Assembly (NCBI RefSeq): GCF_000264995.1
Contig: NW_006767439.1
Coordinates: forward strand, 995,573 to 1,059,572
Length of the DNA: 64,000 bases
Direction: 5' to 3'
Origin: Punctularia strigosozonata HHB-11173 SS5
Lineage: Eukaryota > Basidiomycota > Agaricomycetes > Corticiales > Punctulariaceae
The translations under genes and the position numbers were made by a program. Every line of letters begins with the position of its first letter. The stretch's first letter is position 1. Under the pieces are notes generated by a model. That model was given only the letters and a program-made list of their open reading frames with translations. It was not told where the DNA came from and searched no databases. Of the stretch, positions 47,201-58,865 are shown piece after piece.

Positions 47201-48602
47201 TCAGAACGCGAACGGAATGTCCCCGAAACGGTCGACGCTCGTGCTTCGCTCCCGCTGCGTGCGGTGCATGCGCTCTCCGGCAGGCGACGGGCTCTCGAAC
47301 GTGAACGCCTTATAGATCTGGTTCCGCTGGGGCGTGCTGAACTCGGAATCGCTGCCTCGGATGGGGGAAGAGGAGCTGAGAACGGGCAACGAGGACTTGG
47401 TAATATCGACGGGCGAGTGCGAGGGAGACGAGTAGAGGTCGAAGGCACTGGGGTATGTCAATTTGGTCATAGTGGTGTCGGAAGCGGTGTCGTCGCTGGA
47501 GGGCTCGGTGATGTCATATGTACGGACGGGTTCGCTTGGTGTTGAGATATCGCGGGCTTGGCTGTGACGGAATGCTGGTGATGATGGAGAGGGTGCGCAG
47601 CTCCTTCGGTCAACATTGGAGGCAGTTGTGACGGGGGAGTCGATCGACTGCGAGCAGGTGGCCGGAGATGAGAAGTAGTCGCGAAGTTCAAGGCTGTGCG
47701 ACGGTGTTTTGGAACGTGACTGCGCGAAGATATAGTGCTCAGTGTAATGTAGATATAGCGCCAGACGGAACAAAGAGCGTACCTCAGGTTGACATACATC
47801 CTTAGGGGCCCGCTCAGAGGATGGTGACCCCTCGTAAGCTTCCGAAACGTCCGCAAGAGGAGCTACGGTCAAGTCATAACAGCGAGCATCGATGACGGCT
47901 TGAGCCTCCAGAGTTGGAGCAACCGCGTGAAGTTCAGGCATAGTGATAGATCGGCTTGGCCGCCGTGGAGGCGATGAGAACAAAAGCCGGGCTACCTCGT
48001 GTTCCTCTTCATCCTCAACAACGCTGGGTAGTGCAGGCTGCCTGGTACGCCTCTTGGGAGGAGCCCTGGCCCTCACCGCCTTCGCTTTTGACCTCGGACT
48101 GGTCTCTGGCGATGTGTTCAACGAGCCGGGGAGGCTGACTGAGCGAGTCAACGGCTGGCGTGTCTTCTGACCCGAGTTGGCTTCACAGGGCTTCGCTTTC
48201 TTCGCAGCAGGAGCGGAGATGACCTTCGTCTCCAGGACGCCGGTCTTCCGTTTGCGTGTGATGACGTCTGCGACGGCATTCTCCTTCTTCTGCTTCAGCG
48301 ACTTGTATAGAGCAGCCACCGATTGCGCTTGCTCGCCGGTAAGTGGGTGGAGGTTCTCCTTGTTCTTGTCAATTCGCAGGTCATCTAAGAGTCGGTGCAG
48401 AGATTAATAAGACATGACGGAAGATGTGGGAGATGACTGCAGTCCGCCGTAAGCTCTGACCTCCTAAAGCCGACGTGGAGTTCCATGATCTTGAACTTGA
48501 CACTGACAGGGCACCGTCCGACAGTGATCTTCCAAGCCCCTTCGGTTTCGCTGACGGTGCCGGAGTCGGCTCTTGGTCGATATAGACCGTGAAGCTCGGC
48601 AT
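47201..48602 (-). CDS. Unrecognised serine/proline-rich nuclear-type protein
   Basis: Three exons (48602-48461, 48384-47783, 47719-47201) give 420 residues with matching phases. Most of it is predicted disordered and rich in Ser, Pro and Thr, with many S/T-P sites (SPFEPSP-like, PPRRPSRS). It has basic clusters (ITRKRKTG, PPKRRTRQP) that could be nuclear localisation signals. The most ordered stretch is DLRIDKNKENLHPLTGEQAQ followed by SVAALYKSLKQKKENAVADV, predicted helical. I do not recognise the family. A cell-cycle regulator of the Whi5/Nrm1 kind was considered but its motif is not visible. It is probably real, judging by the clean splice joins and protein-like middle region. Confidence 0.6.
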
Positions 48603-49792
48603 CGGTCCACGCGTAGATGTATCTGAACAACATGTTTAACATCTATCAGGTAACAGAGGATGACGAGACGAACCAATAGAACGTTTCGAGTGAGGTGGGC
48701 GCCTGTCGCGTCGCACTGGGTGTCGCAAGTCGATATGTGCGACGTCGACGGCGTCAGTGACGGCGGGAGGCAGCCGCGCCTGCCCTGTTAAATGCGGCTT
48801 TCGAGCTCCGCGGAATCCATGTGATCCCGACGCGACGCGCGCACGTGGATGGTAAACGCGTCGGTGGCCCTTCCACTTCCTCCCCGACCACATACAAATG
48901 GGGTTGCAGATGCCACCCATTGTTGGCCCGACCGACAGAGGCGGTGGCTTGTTATGATAACCGATGGCCAGACGGGACTGTGGTTGATACTCACGGGCCA
49001 CCGTGTGGCGCTGTAGTCTCCAAACACTATCGATCCGAGCTCATTCAGGGCGTGGACACGACATCACCCCAGGTTTCGTGCTCGAAGGGCTTGCGATCAG
49101 GCTTGCCGGCTATTTGTGGGTACCATACATGTGACGGACATTTGTTGTCCCGAATCTTACTCCGCGTATTCAGGGGAATCCGACGCGACGTCCGTTGACA
49201 AGCTCAGCCAAGTTTGACCACGACGCAGACGGGGCCAGTATGGTTCCACTCTATTGTGCCTACGGCTTCGCCACTGTGCCAGAGTGTGCCAGGCGGGCAG
49301 ATGATCTGTGAGGTCCTTCGGGCTTCGGCCGAACGCATCGTTGATTCCTCCGCACTCTTCGCATCGGGCTGCCGTAACGGATTCCCGAAGAGAACTTCTT
49401 GCGCAGATATTACTTCTCGGCCTTGCGCACAACAACTCCTCAATGCTGTTAGATGCTGCCATGCCTTGCGCATTCATGCAATTTTCGACCAGCGTACCTC
49501 TTGCCCGCCAAACCGTACTGACGCCAGGCCCCGCCGTGGCTATGCTCTGCTTCCCGAAGCTCAAACTTCATCTCCACGGTCCGCTGACATGATAAGAGAG
49601 AATTGATCTGGTTATACTCGAAGCAGCCGCCCCTCCACGGCTTCATGTGGCACACGCCATGCTATTTGGAATAAGAACGCTATCCGCCGGCGCATTGCGC
49701 GAATTTATATCTGGAGAAGCCCTCGTCGTCTGACCTGCGCGCTCTCTCTCCTTGACACCATCCCAAGGGACGAGCCACCTCACGGTCTCGTC
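48603..49792. other. Intergenic, no supported gene
   Basis: Upstream regions of the unrecognised gene (-) and of the permease (+). A TATAT-like string at 49706-49710 is about 85 bp upstream of the permease start. Overlapping open frames at 48636-49606 show no family features. Confidence 0.35.
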
Positions 49793-52700
49793 ATGTCAGC
49801 GATTAAAAGGTTCATTCGGCTTGTAGAGGTGCCCCAGCCAGGAGACGAGACAGGATTGTCGTATACGGAACGTTTCCTCCAGGTCAGTCGGATTTGCAGT
49901 TCTGGACATTTGACTCGAAGTAATGACGGATGATAGAACGAAGATCTTCTCCCTGTTCCTCCGGAGAAGCGCCTATGGAGCAGTATCAACTTCGTTGCCT
50001 TGTGCGTATACTGGAAGCTCTTCGTATATGACTATCTAAGCAGTATCGCTACGCAGCTGGATCGCAGACAGTTTCAATGTCAACACGTCAGTAGCCCTCC
50101 AATGTACATGCCCGGCGTGGTTAACGCCGTAGTTCGCTCTTGCTCAGATGGATGATCGTATCGACCATGGTCACCGCTGGTCTCTCATGGTGGCAAGCCT
50201 GGATATGTGTCTGGATCGGGTACGGCATCGTAGGTTGGTGCTCTCGCCGATTGAACTAAGTGAGATTGTTTTTGACCTCATTTCATCAGCACCGTTCATC
50301 GTGCTCAACGCGCGGCCGGGCGCTATGCACCATATAACGTTCCCTGTTGTCGCACGAACTAGCTTCGGCGTGTTCGGCAGTCTTTGGTGTACATTCAATC
50401 GGGGCGTGATGGCATGCATCTGGGTCCGCTAGCTTCTTGATCTTTTACGCGATCCTGGCTCATTCTACTTTCTACAGTATGGCGTTCAGACGGCGGTCGC
50501 AGGTAAGCATGATACGCTGTGCCGGACTTCGAACACCCGTACTGAACCTCATCTTTCACCCAGGGCAATGCGTCAAAGTCATGTTGCGAGCTATATGGCC
50601 CAGTACTAACCGCATCCGTGAGTTCACCCTACGCAGTCCTCGCGTGGCTTTTACCATAAGTACCACCATATGCTAACGCTGCCTGTCCCATAGCCAACCA
50701 CCTACCGAGCTCATCAGGCACCACCAGCCTGGACATGATGTGCTTCTTCCTCTTCTGGCTGATCTCCCTTCCCGCAATCTGGTTTCCCATTCACCAAATG
50801 TATGCAGGCCTCGCCATCGTGGTGCTCTTGAGAATCATGCTCAATCATTATTGTGTTTAGTCGTCACCTCTTCACCGTGAAGGCCATCATCACGCCCATC
50901 GCCGGGATCACCTTCTTCATCTGGTGTATTGTGAAAGCGCACGGCGTAGGGCCCATTATCCACCAGCCCTCCACGCTACATGGCTCCGCGCTCGGCTGGG
51001 AGATGGTCATTTCGATCATGTCCTGCGTCAGTAACATGGCCACGCTCGTGGTGTAAGCTCTTGATGCCCCAATTCCGTCATGTCGTGTTGCGCTGACGAT
51101 GATTGGATCCTGACAGAAACGCCCCGGACTTCGCGTCGCGCGCGTCGACCCCGCAAGCGGCAGTTCTGCCCCAGCTGATAATGGTCCCGCTCGGCTTTTC
51201 GTTGGTCAGCTTCATCGGTATCATTGTCAGCTCTAGCTCGGTCGTGATCTTTGGCGAGGCGGTGTGGTCGCCGATCGACCTGCTGGGTATGTTCTTGGAT
51301 GATCATCCGTCTGGCGCCACTCGGTTTGGGGTAAAGTCGTTTCACCTCGTGAAGGAATGGCTCGCTGACACGTAATATGTGATCAGGTCTGGTTCATAGC
51401 TTTCGCGTTTATTATCGCACAGCTTGGGTGAGGCTCATTCTCCTCGGCGACTATCTCGTTGTTCTGAACTCTCGCTGTAGGACAAATATATCCGCGAACA
51501 GCATTAGCGCAGGTTGCGACTTGACAGCGCTTTTCCCGAGGTTCATTGTACGTGGACGACCCTTCCCTGGATCTTCGTACACTCATATAATTGCGTCAGA
51601 ACATTCGACGTGGAGGCTACATTGCAGCGATAGTCGGCTTCTGTATCTTNNNNNNNNNNNNNNNNNNNNNNNNNNNNNNNNNNNNNNNNNNNNNNNNNNN
51701 NNNNNNNNNNNNNNNNNNNNNNNNNNNNNNNNNNNNNNNNNNNNNNNNNNNNNNNNNNNNNNNNNNNNNNNNNNNNNNNNNNNNNNNNNNNNNNNNNNNN
51801 NNNNNNNNNNNNNNNNNNNNNNNNNNNNNNNNNNNNNNNNNNNNNNNNNNNNNNNNNNNNNNNNNNNNNNNNNNNNNNNNNNNNNNNNNNNNNNNNNNNN
51901 NNNNCCAAATGTATGCAGGCCTGCCATCGTGGTGCTCTTGAGAATCATGCTCAATCATTATTGTGTTTAGTCGTCACCTCTTCACCGTGAAGGCCATCAT
52001 CACGCCCATCGCCGGGATCACCTTCTTCATCTGGTGTATTGTGAAAGCGCACGGCGTAGGGCCCATTATCCACCAGCCCTCCACGCTACATGGCTCCGCG
52101 CTCGGCTGGGAGATGGTCATTTCGATCATGTCCTGCGTCAGTAACATGGCCACGCTCGTGGTGTAAGCTCTTGATGCCCCAATTCCGTCATGTCGTGTTG
52201 CGCTGACGATGATTGGATCCTGACAGAAACGCCCCGGACTTCGCGTCGCGCGCGTCGACCCCGCAAGCGGCAGTTCTGCCCCAGCTGATAATGGTCCCGC
52301 TCGGCTTTTCGTTGGTCAGCTTCATCGGTATCATTGTCAGCTCTAGCTCGGTCGTGATCTTTGGCGAGGCGGTGTGGTCGCCGATCGACCTGCTGGGTAT
52401 GTTCTTGGATGATCATCCGTCTGGCGCCACTCGGTTTGGGGTAAAGTCGTTTCACCTCGTGAAGGAATGGCTCGCTGACACGTAATATGTGATCAGGTCT
52501 GGTTCATAGCTTTCGCGTTTATTATCGCACAGCTTGGGTGAGGCTCATTCTCCTCGGCGACTATCTCGTTGTTCTGAACTCTCGCTGTAGGACAAATATA
52601 TCCGCGAACAGCATTAGCGCAGGTTGCGACTTGACAGCGCTTTTCCCGAGGTTCATTGTACGTGGACGACCCTTCCCTGGATCTTCGTACACTCATATAA

Positions 52701-53437
52701 TTGCGTCAGAACATTCGACGTGGAGGCTACATTGCAGCGATAGTCGGCTTCTGTATCTTGCCATGGAACTTCCTCAAGAACGGGAACAACTTCACGACGT
52801 ACCTCTCTGCGTACTCGGTATTCCTCAGCTCCATTGCTGGCGTAATGGTGGGTAGTAGCAGTGCCTTCTCTAGCATAATTCGCAGGTTGAGCATGTGTCT
52901 TCTCAAGATTACCGATTACTGGGTGATTCGCCGTGGACACTTCAAGACGTCGGACCTTTATCGCACGCACAGGGACGGTTGGTACTGGTACACCGGTGGA
53001 GTGAACTTCCGGTACGGTGTCTTCGACCTCAACCAGTTGTTAGGCGGCACTAAATTCTGGCGCCAGCGCGTACGCAGCCTACATCGCAGGCATCGTGATC
53101 AACGTTGTGGGCTTCGCGGGAGCTAGTAAGTAATCTTTGCGTGTTCTGCGACACAGCATTGAAACGATGCTCTCTAGCCGGCCGGTCCGTCCCCCTTGCC
53201 GCGACAAGGATATACGAGCTCTCCTTCTTCACCGGTTTCGGTGTATCCGCGGTGATCTACATCCTGCTCAACGCGTTGTTCCCCGTAAGAGGGGCCTCGC
53301 GCGAGTTCGTCGAGGTAGATGAATCCGCGTACGAAGACAAAGCGTCAGTCAATTATTCCGACGATGTTGAGCGATACGAGAAAGAGAAGGCGAATCGCGT
53401 CGACGTGCGGGCGGACATGGTGGACGAGAGCAACTAA
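49793..53437 (+). CDS. NCS1-family nucleobase permease (uracil/uridine/allantoin type), interrupted by an assembly gap
   Basis: Exons upstream of the gap: 49793-49882, 49937-50001, 50057-50086, 50148-50233, 50290-50423, 50478-50502, 50564-50617, 50694-50799, then one from 50861. After the gap the same middle exons recur and the gene continues to the stop at 53435-53437. Family blocks: [107 protein letters not shown]. These define the NCS1 transporters (Fur4/Dal4 in yeast): plasma-membrane proton symporters of uracil, uridine or allantoin. Which substrate cannot be said. As assembled, part of the coding region is present twice (see the repeat entries), so no intact reading order can be claimed. 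Confidence 0.88.
50794..51649 (+). repeat. Direct duplication, copy 1 (left of the N gap)
   Basis: 856 bp covering the end of permease exon 8, its intron and the following middle exons. It recurs at 51905-52759 with a constant offset of 1110; the only difference I see is one missing C near 51924. Confidence 0.95.
51650..51904. other. Assembly gap (255 N)
   Basis: Run of undetermined bases inside the permease gene. Both flanks belong to the same duplicated segment. Confidence 0.99.
51905..52759 (+). repeat. Direct duplication, copy 2 (right of the N gap)
   Basis: 855-bp second copy of the segment at 50794-51649. Sequence continues without interruption into the unique 3' exons of the permease, so this copy is the one in proper context downstream. 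Confidence 0.95.
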
Positions 53438-54402
53438 AAATGGGAGACTTGGTGCTTTGGGGACGGATCTGCGATATTTCTTGGTGTAAAATAGCGTAGC
53501 GCAACGCCGCCACGTATGTAGACTATTCGGTGGGTTGCTCCCAACAGATACTTGGAGCGTCATTGGAAATTGCCGCCGGCGGACCACGACCGACCTGTAT
53601 AAACTAGACACAGCCACACGAATACTTTGAGCTGCGTTTTTTTTCCTCCTGAGTTGCATGGATGAGGACCCGAGTGCATGATCTTGCTTCCTATTGATAT
53701 TCGGCCAATACCGACTGCTTAGTATCTCGCATTATCTGGCAAAATTGGCCCAGAATGTCCTACATCTCGACGCTGTGCATCGGTCCATGCGGATTGGAAC
53801 ACGACGCTACCTCATAGAAGGTAGGCGCGGAAAGCTAACATGGAAAAGGTCGCGGTCGGATTGTATGCGCGAAATCAACAATCTGGTGTACCTGCAAACC
53901 GAACATCAACGCCCCCGTATCCCATACTGTATGTCCTATGCTATGTTATGCTTGACTCTTCCTCTCGCATCTATCATATAGCCGTATCCAGAATGGGTTC
54001 ACACCCCATTACCCATCCCTGAGCAACACCAAAACACCGTCTGATATCAGTATCTTTAGAAGCGACTCGTGTTCCCAAGGACGGGCGTGCGTCGTCCATT
54101 GCTGTTCATGCACTATCTCCTTAATACGTGCTTTCGAACTTCAACTCCATCGGCCATGCCTCTTTCTCGTTCAACTCAGTCACTTGAGCAACTTGCCATA
54201 GAATTTCAATCGACCCCGCAAGATATGGGCGCCCTGCTCGCTCAAGGTCCGGGCGTGGCTACTGCATATTTATACCGGCCTCTGCCATCCGATAGAGAGG
54301 ATAGTCTCACAGTCCCATTCAATTCCGTCACTATCCGCGTCCTATTCGTGGGCACATGCACAGCAATCGCGATAGAAGCGATGAATACGCACCACATTTA
54401 GG
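53438..54402. other. Intergenic with a possible upstream exon
   Basis: 3' flank of the permease. An 81-codon frame starting with ATG at 54156 may be an exon of the CHAT gene or a separate small gene; no consistent splice was found. Confidence 0.3.
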
Positions 54403-54731
54403 GTGTCCGTTCACGAATTCATGGAGCGATACATACCTATTTCAACATTACCTTGGACCATTCACTGCGCAAAACGATACGGGCTACTCCCGAACCAGAC
54501 TGCGCTTGGCCCTATCGTCTCGATATCAGAAGTCAACAACATTCGGTATTATGAACGGATTTGGCCGCAGTGGGCGCTGGAAGCTTCGCTGATCCTTGAT
54601 GGCCTCAACCTCTTGGCGATACTCGGGATAGAGAGGGCTATAAAGCTTAACCGACATTCAAGGATGGGCTCTTCGTCACTTTGATGAAGGAAAACGAACA
54701 ACGCTGCGGAACCTTCCTAGTTGACCGTACG
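54403..54731 (+). other. Candidate coding exons upstream of the CHAT gene
   Basis: One frame from 54403 is open for 93 codons and protein-like (VHEFMERYIPISTLPWTIHC, YYERIWPQWALEASLILDGL). A second frame from about 54665 reads DGLFVTLMKENEQRCGTFLV up to a GT donor near 54731, and a 52-bp GT..AG intron would join it in frame to the CHAT exon. Joining the first frame to the second would need a GC donor. I do not recognise either piece. Confidence 0.35.
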
Positions 54732-54906
54732 TCCAGTCATGCGAGAACTTCGTCTCACCCACTTATAACGAGTCATAGCGCCTTTGGTGGCTGCGGACGA
54801 GGATGAGGGCCAGGATTTCCCGTTCAAAAGTAGTCCCCGCCGCATTTGCGTGTGTGCCATAGTTACGGTTGCCTTTTGCCTGTTCTGCCGCTATAGTGTT
54901 CATGTC

Positions 54907-57900
54907 ATGCTTCATTCATCAGCATCCCCGTCTGATCCCATTGGCGAGTTTGCTGAAGCGCTCAGTCTTTACGAGCAATTCTGTCGGCAAAGTGACGTCC
55001 AGGCCGCGAAGAAGTGTATCGAAATCTACAAAGAGCTACTGCGGATCGACGCTGCGACCACGGACGAAGAACTACCTGTATCATCCGATCAACGCTGCTA
55101 TCGATATCATCTCCTCATCCACCTGGCTAACACCCTCGTCGAGCGATTTTCATACGCTGATGATCGATGTGATCTGGGGTTTGCTACGCGATACGGTAAA
55201 GAAGCCCTGTCGATGTGCCGCAAGGGACAGATTGCATGTCCAACCGTGTTGGCACTTCATGCTCGTATTCTGGACATCAACGCTCCGCATGTCGCCCATG
55301 CGAGTGACCGAGTCCTTGCTGAATCCCTATGCCGAGAAGCTCTCGCGCTGTGCAAGCCCGGAAACCCCTTGAAAGCCAAGGTCCAACGCATCCTCTCAGA
55401 GATTCTTTTGAATCTCTTTGTGGCTACTGGTACCGCAACATACCGTGAAGAAGCCACTGACTTACAACGTCGGGCGTTGGAAGAAGTGCTCCCATCCCAA
55501 GAATATGAAAAATGGATGCTTCTACGTAGCCTTGGCTCGTCCCTCCGGCTGCGGCATGGATCCCTCGGCCAACTTCATGACCTCGATGGAGCTATTTCCG
55601 TTCTTAGGGAGGCCTTGCAACTCTGCCCAGACACGCATATCGAGAGAGGGCAGATTATTCGAAGTTTGGTCGCGGCGCTGTACACCAGATGTACCCAGAG
55701 TGATGCGTTCGAGGGTGTGGACGAAGCAATTGACCTTGGACGAAGCGCTCTCAGGATCGAAGAAGGCCGTCCGAACGGACATCCTCGATCCATCACCCTC
55801 AATGTGGTGGGGAATCTCCTCGCTCTCCGCCATCAGATAACCTTGTCTGATGGTCGTGACATCGATGACTGTATACACCTACGTCGTGAAGCCCTGCGGC
55901 TCATCCTGCCCGATGCAGCGGATCGTTGGGGCTATATGGACAACTTAGCGGACACGTTGCGGGAACGATTTGCTTGGAACGGGGAGATAAAGGACCTTGA
56001 GGAGGCTATCCAATTGGGCCGTCAAGCTGTAGATGCTATTCCCGAAAACCACACAGAACGATTCCGTCCCGCCCGTGATCTAGCAGATATGCTCACGCTT
56101 CGTTTTACGGAGGCCGGAGATATCGCTGATCTCGATGAAGCGCTTGTCTGGGATCGTCGTGCGATCATGGCCATTCCTCTCACACACATGGAGTATGGCT
56201 ATACATCCATGCCCATGATACGCGACTTGTGCATGCGATTCGAAATACTCGAGGCACTGGAAGATGTGGAGGAAGCTATAGCCCTATCGAAAAGGACGCT
56301 GAACGTCCTGACGGCCAACAGTGTCAACAAGCCTCTTATACTACACGGCTTATCAAAAGCCCTCGTTTTACGTGGAAGCAAGCTCCATAACCTTGAAGAT
56401 ATCCATCAGGCTATAGAAATACTGGAACCTGTTTCCGCCGAATTAGCGCAAAGGACAGACGGCCAAGAATGCGCCCATACTCTGTCGAAGTCTTACTTGG
56501 CGCGGTTTCACCTGATCAAAGTTTCCGATGATGCGGTGCGCGCGCTCAACATCACGATGGATTGTTTGGCCGCCCTCAAGCATGGTCGTCGCGAACGATT
56601 TCAGTATCTGATCGACGCCGCAGAACTCTACGCCGAGCCATTCGCTCCTTACCACAACCTTCTCCTCTCGGCCAGATATTTGACTGAGGCCTTGTCGGAT
56701 GATCACCGAGATGTGCGCTCACGAATCCAAGGCGTAGCACGTGTCCTCACTATCATTCAGACGCACGACATAGACATCCTCTCCGCGGAATGTTCATTTT
56801 CAACAGCTTCAGGACTTTTAGGCGCGTATGTCCAGGCCACTGGACTTCTGTCGCGCGTGCCGTTCTTCGGTCTCCATCTCCATTCACGACTACAATCTCT
56901 CCGCATAGGACAAAGCATTGCCATCGAAGGCGCAGCTTTTGCACTCAGATTATCCCGGCCGGAGACAGCATTGGAGATTCTCGAACAAGGTCGCGCGATT
57001 TTCTGGACGCACACCCTTCGTCTACGTTCTCCGTTTGACGCCGTTCCCAAGGAGCTCCGTGACGAGCTATTGTCTCTCGCTCGACAATTAGAACATGTTA
57101 CCGACGCTTCACAATATACCGAGGATGCAAAGCTCATAGAGACGGAAGCGGCTCGGCGGAGGCAACAAAGCGAAGACTTCGATTCATTGTTACAGAAGGT
57201 TCGCGCTTTGCCCGGTTTAGAGCGCGTTCTACTACCAGACGAGTTCCCGGTGCTTTGTAAAGCAGCAGAACGGGGACCTGTAGTCGTGTTGGTGTCCAGT
57301 CCTTTTGCACGCCATGCCGTCATCATGACACCTTCTGGCGAGGTCATCAGTATTGCCCTGGGCATCACCGACGTCTGGCTTGTCGAAGCCGGGGCTGTGT
57401 GGATAGAAAAGGTGAAGGAAGCACGATCGAACATGGGGGTCCGTCTGAAGGTCTCAAAAGTATCGACCGCTTCCAGGCCGCGGTACAACAACGCAGAAGA
57501 AGTCCTTCGTCGCTTGTGGATAGATGTTGTCCATCCAGTGCTGGAAACATTGGGCCTCCAGGTACGATCCCTTCCCGATCGACTGCTTTGATTTCACAGC
57601 TCACATTCTGCAGCCATGCATCGGTCGAGTCCGACCTCGCATATGGTGGTGTCCTACGGGGCCTTTCGTCCATCTCCCAATCCATGCTGCGGGAGCCGAA
57701 GGCACATGGTCTTCGGACTACGTTGTTTCATCCTATACCCCAACTCTGGGCGCACTTCTTACTGCAAGATCCTCGTATACGCCAGTCGCGAAGCAGGATG
57801 CCCGGGCACTCATCGTAGCGGTTCCACGCTCGGAATTGCCGATGTGGGCAGACCTCCCCGGGGCCAGCGACGAAAGTAGCGCCGTCCGCGCGTCACTACC

Positions 57901-58563
57901 TAAAGGAGCTGCGATCTCGCTTACATCTCCAGCTAACAAGTCAAGCGAAGACGACAGCGAGCTCACGATGCAGTTGCTCATCGACAAGTTGCCACAAGCA
58001 ACTATCCTGCACCTCGCCTGCCATGGCTACCAAGACCCGGAGAATCCCCTCAAAAGCGGGTTCGTCATGCGAGACGAAATGCTCACCATCGAGAAGCTGG
58101 TGCCCACCCCACTGCCAAATGCATTCATGGCCTTCCTGAGCGCTTGCGAAACTGCTAAGGGGGATAAGGTCAGCTCGTTCTTCAATATGCCGACGCGAGC
58201 CCTGACAGTTGTTGTCTTAGGACCAACCCGATCAAACTGTTCATCTCGCGGCGACCATGCTTTTCGCCGGCTTCAAAAGCGTGATTGCTACGTTATGGTG
58301 AGCTCTTGTGCTACGAATGAAGCAAGTCGAATTCAGGCGGAGTCCTCATGTCTGGCTTCTTACACCTATAATCTCGCAGGTCGATGGAGGACGTCGACGG
58401 GCCGATGATGGCCGAGTCAATATATCGGGACATATTCCATGGTGACGCAGAACATTTTGACCCGGACGATATCGCGTACGCTCTCGACGCGGCGGTGGGC
58501 ACCTTGCGCCGAGCTCACCCTGAGCCCAGTCGGTGGGCACCTTACATTCACCTTGGGATTTGA
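54907..58563 (+). CDS. TPR-CHAT domain protein (caspase-like protease)
   Basis: Four exons (54907-57561, 57614-58168, 58221-58297, 58380-58563) close to 1156 residues from the first in-frame ATG. The first 600 residues are degenerate TPR-like helix pairs, many with a D.DEAI.L.R.A pattern (DLDGAISVLREALQL, DLEEAIQLGRQAVDA, DLDEALVWDRRAI). The C-terminal CHAT domain holds RPRIWWCPTGPFVHLPIHAA, the catalytic-type His in ILHLACHG, the Cys in AFLSACETA, and VHLAATMLFAGFKSVIATLW, ending WAPYIHLGI. CHAT is a caspase/separase-related (clan CD) peptidase domain; bacterial versions act in defence and cell death, and such TPR-CHAT genes are abundant in Agaricomycetes. Substrate and role here are unknown. 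The N-terminus may extend through upstream exons. Confidence 0.9.
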
Positions 58564-58865
58564 CCAGTTCTCCGAGTACTTTGCTATAAATACGAGGATG
58601 ACTCAAATGCGCAACTTCGTATTGATTTTGTATCATCATGAGATATTCCTGTGGATGCTATTCACACCTATGGAGGTTTCGGTCAGTACCGGTGTTAGGT
58701 TGTATCAAAACAATCGACCGGCGTTCAACCGTGTTCCCCTGCCTGTGTTCGTGGCGCGGCTGCGCCGGCTTCGCTTCCCCGCCGTCAAGCCCACTCCCGC
58801 TAATAACCGCCGTCTACTACTACCATCGTATAGCTTGCAACTCATCCTCATGTACCTTCGCTGAA

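Noticed and set aside
50853-53437. Two tandem permease genes
   Set aside because: The repeated part lacks its own start and 5' exons and is bounded by an N gap; an assembly duplication explains it better.
54840-54912. Transmembrane helix at the N-terminus of the CHAT protein
   Set aside because: The hydrophobic stretch lies upstream of the first ATG and can be removed as a small GT..AG intron, so membrane anchoring is not supported.
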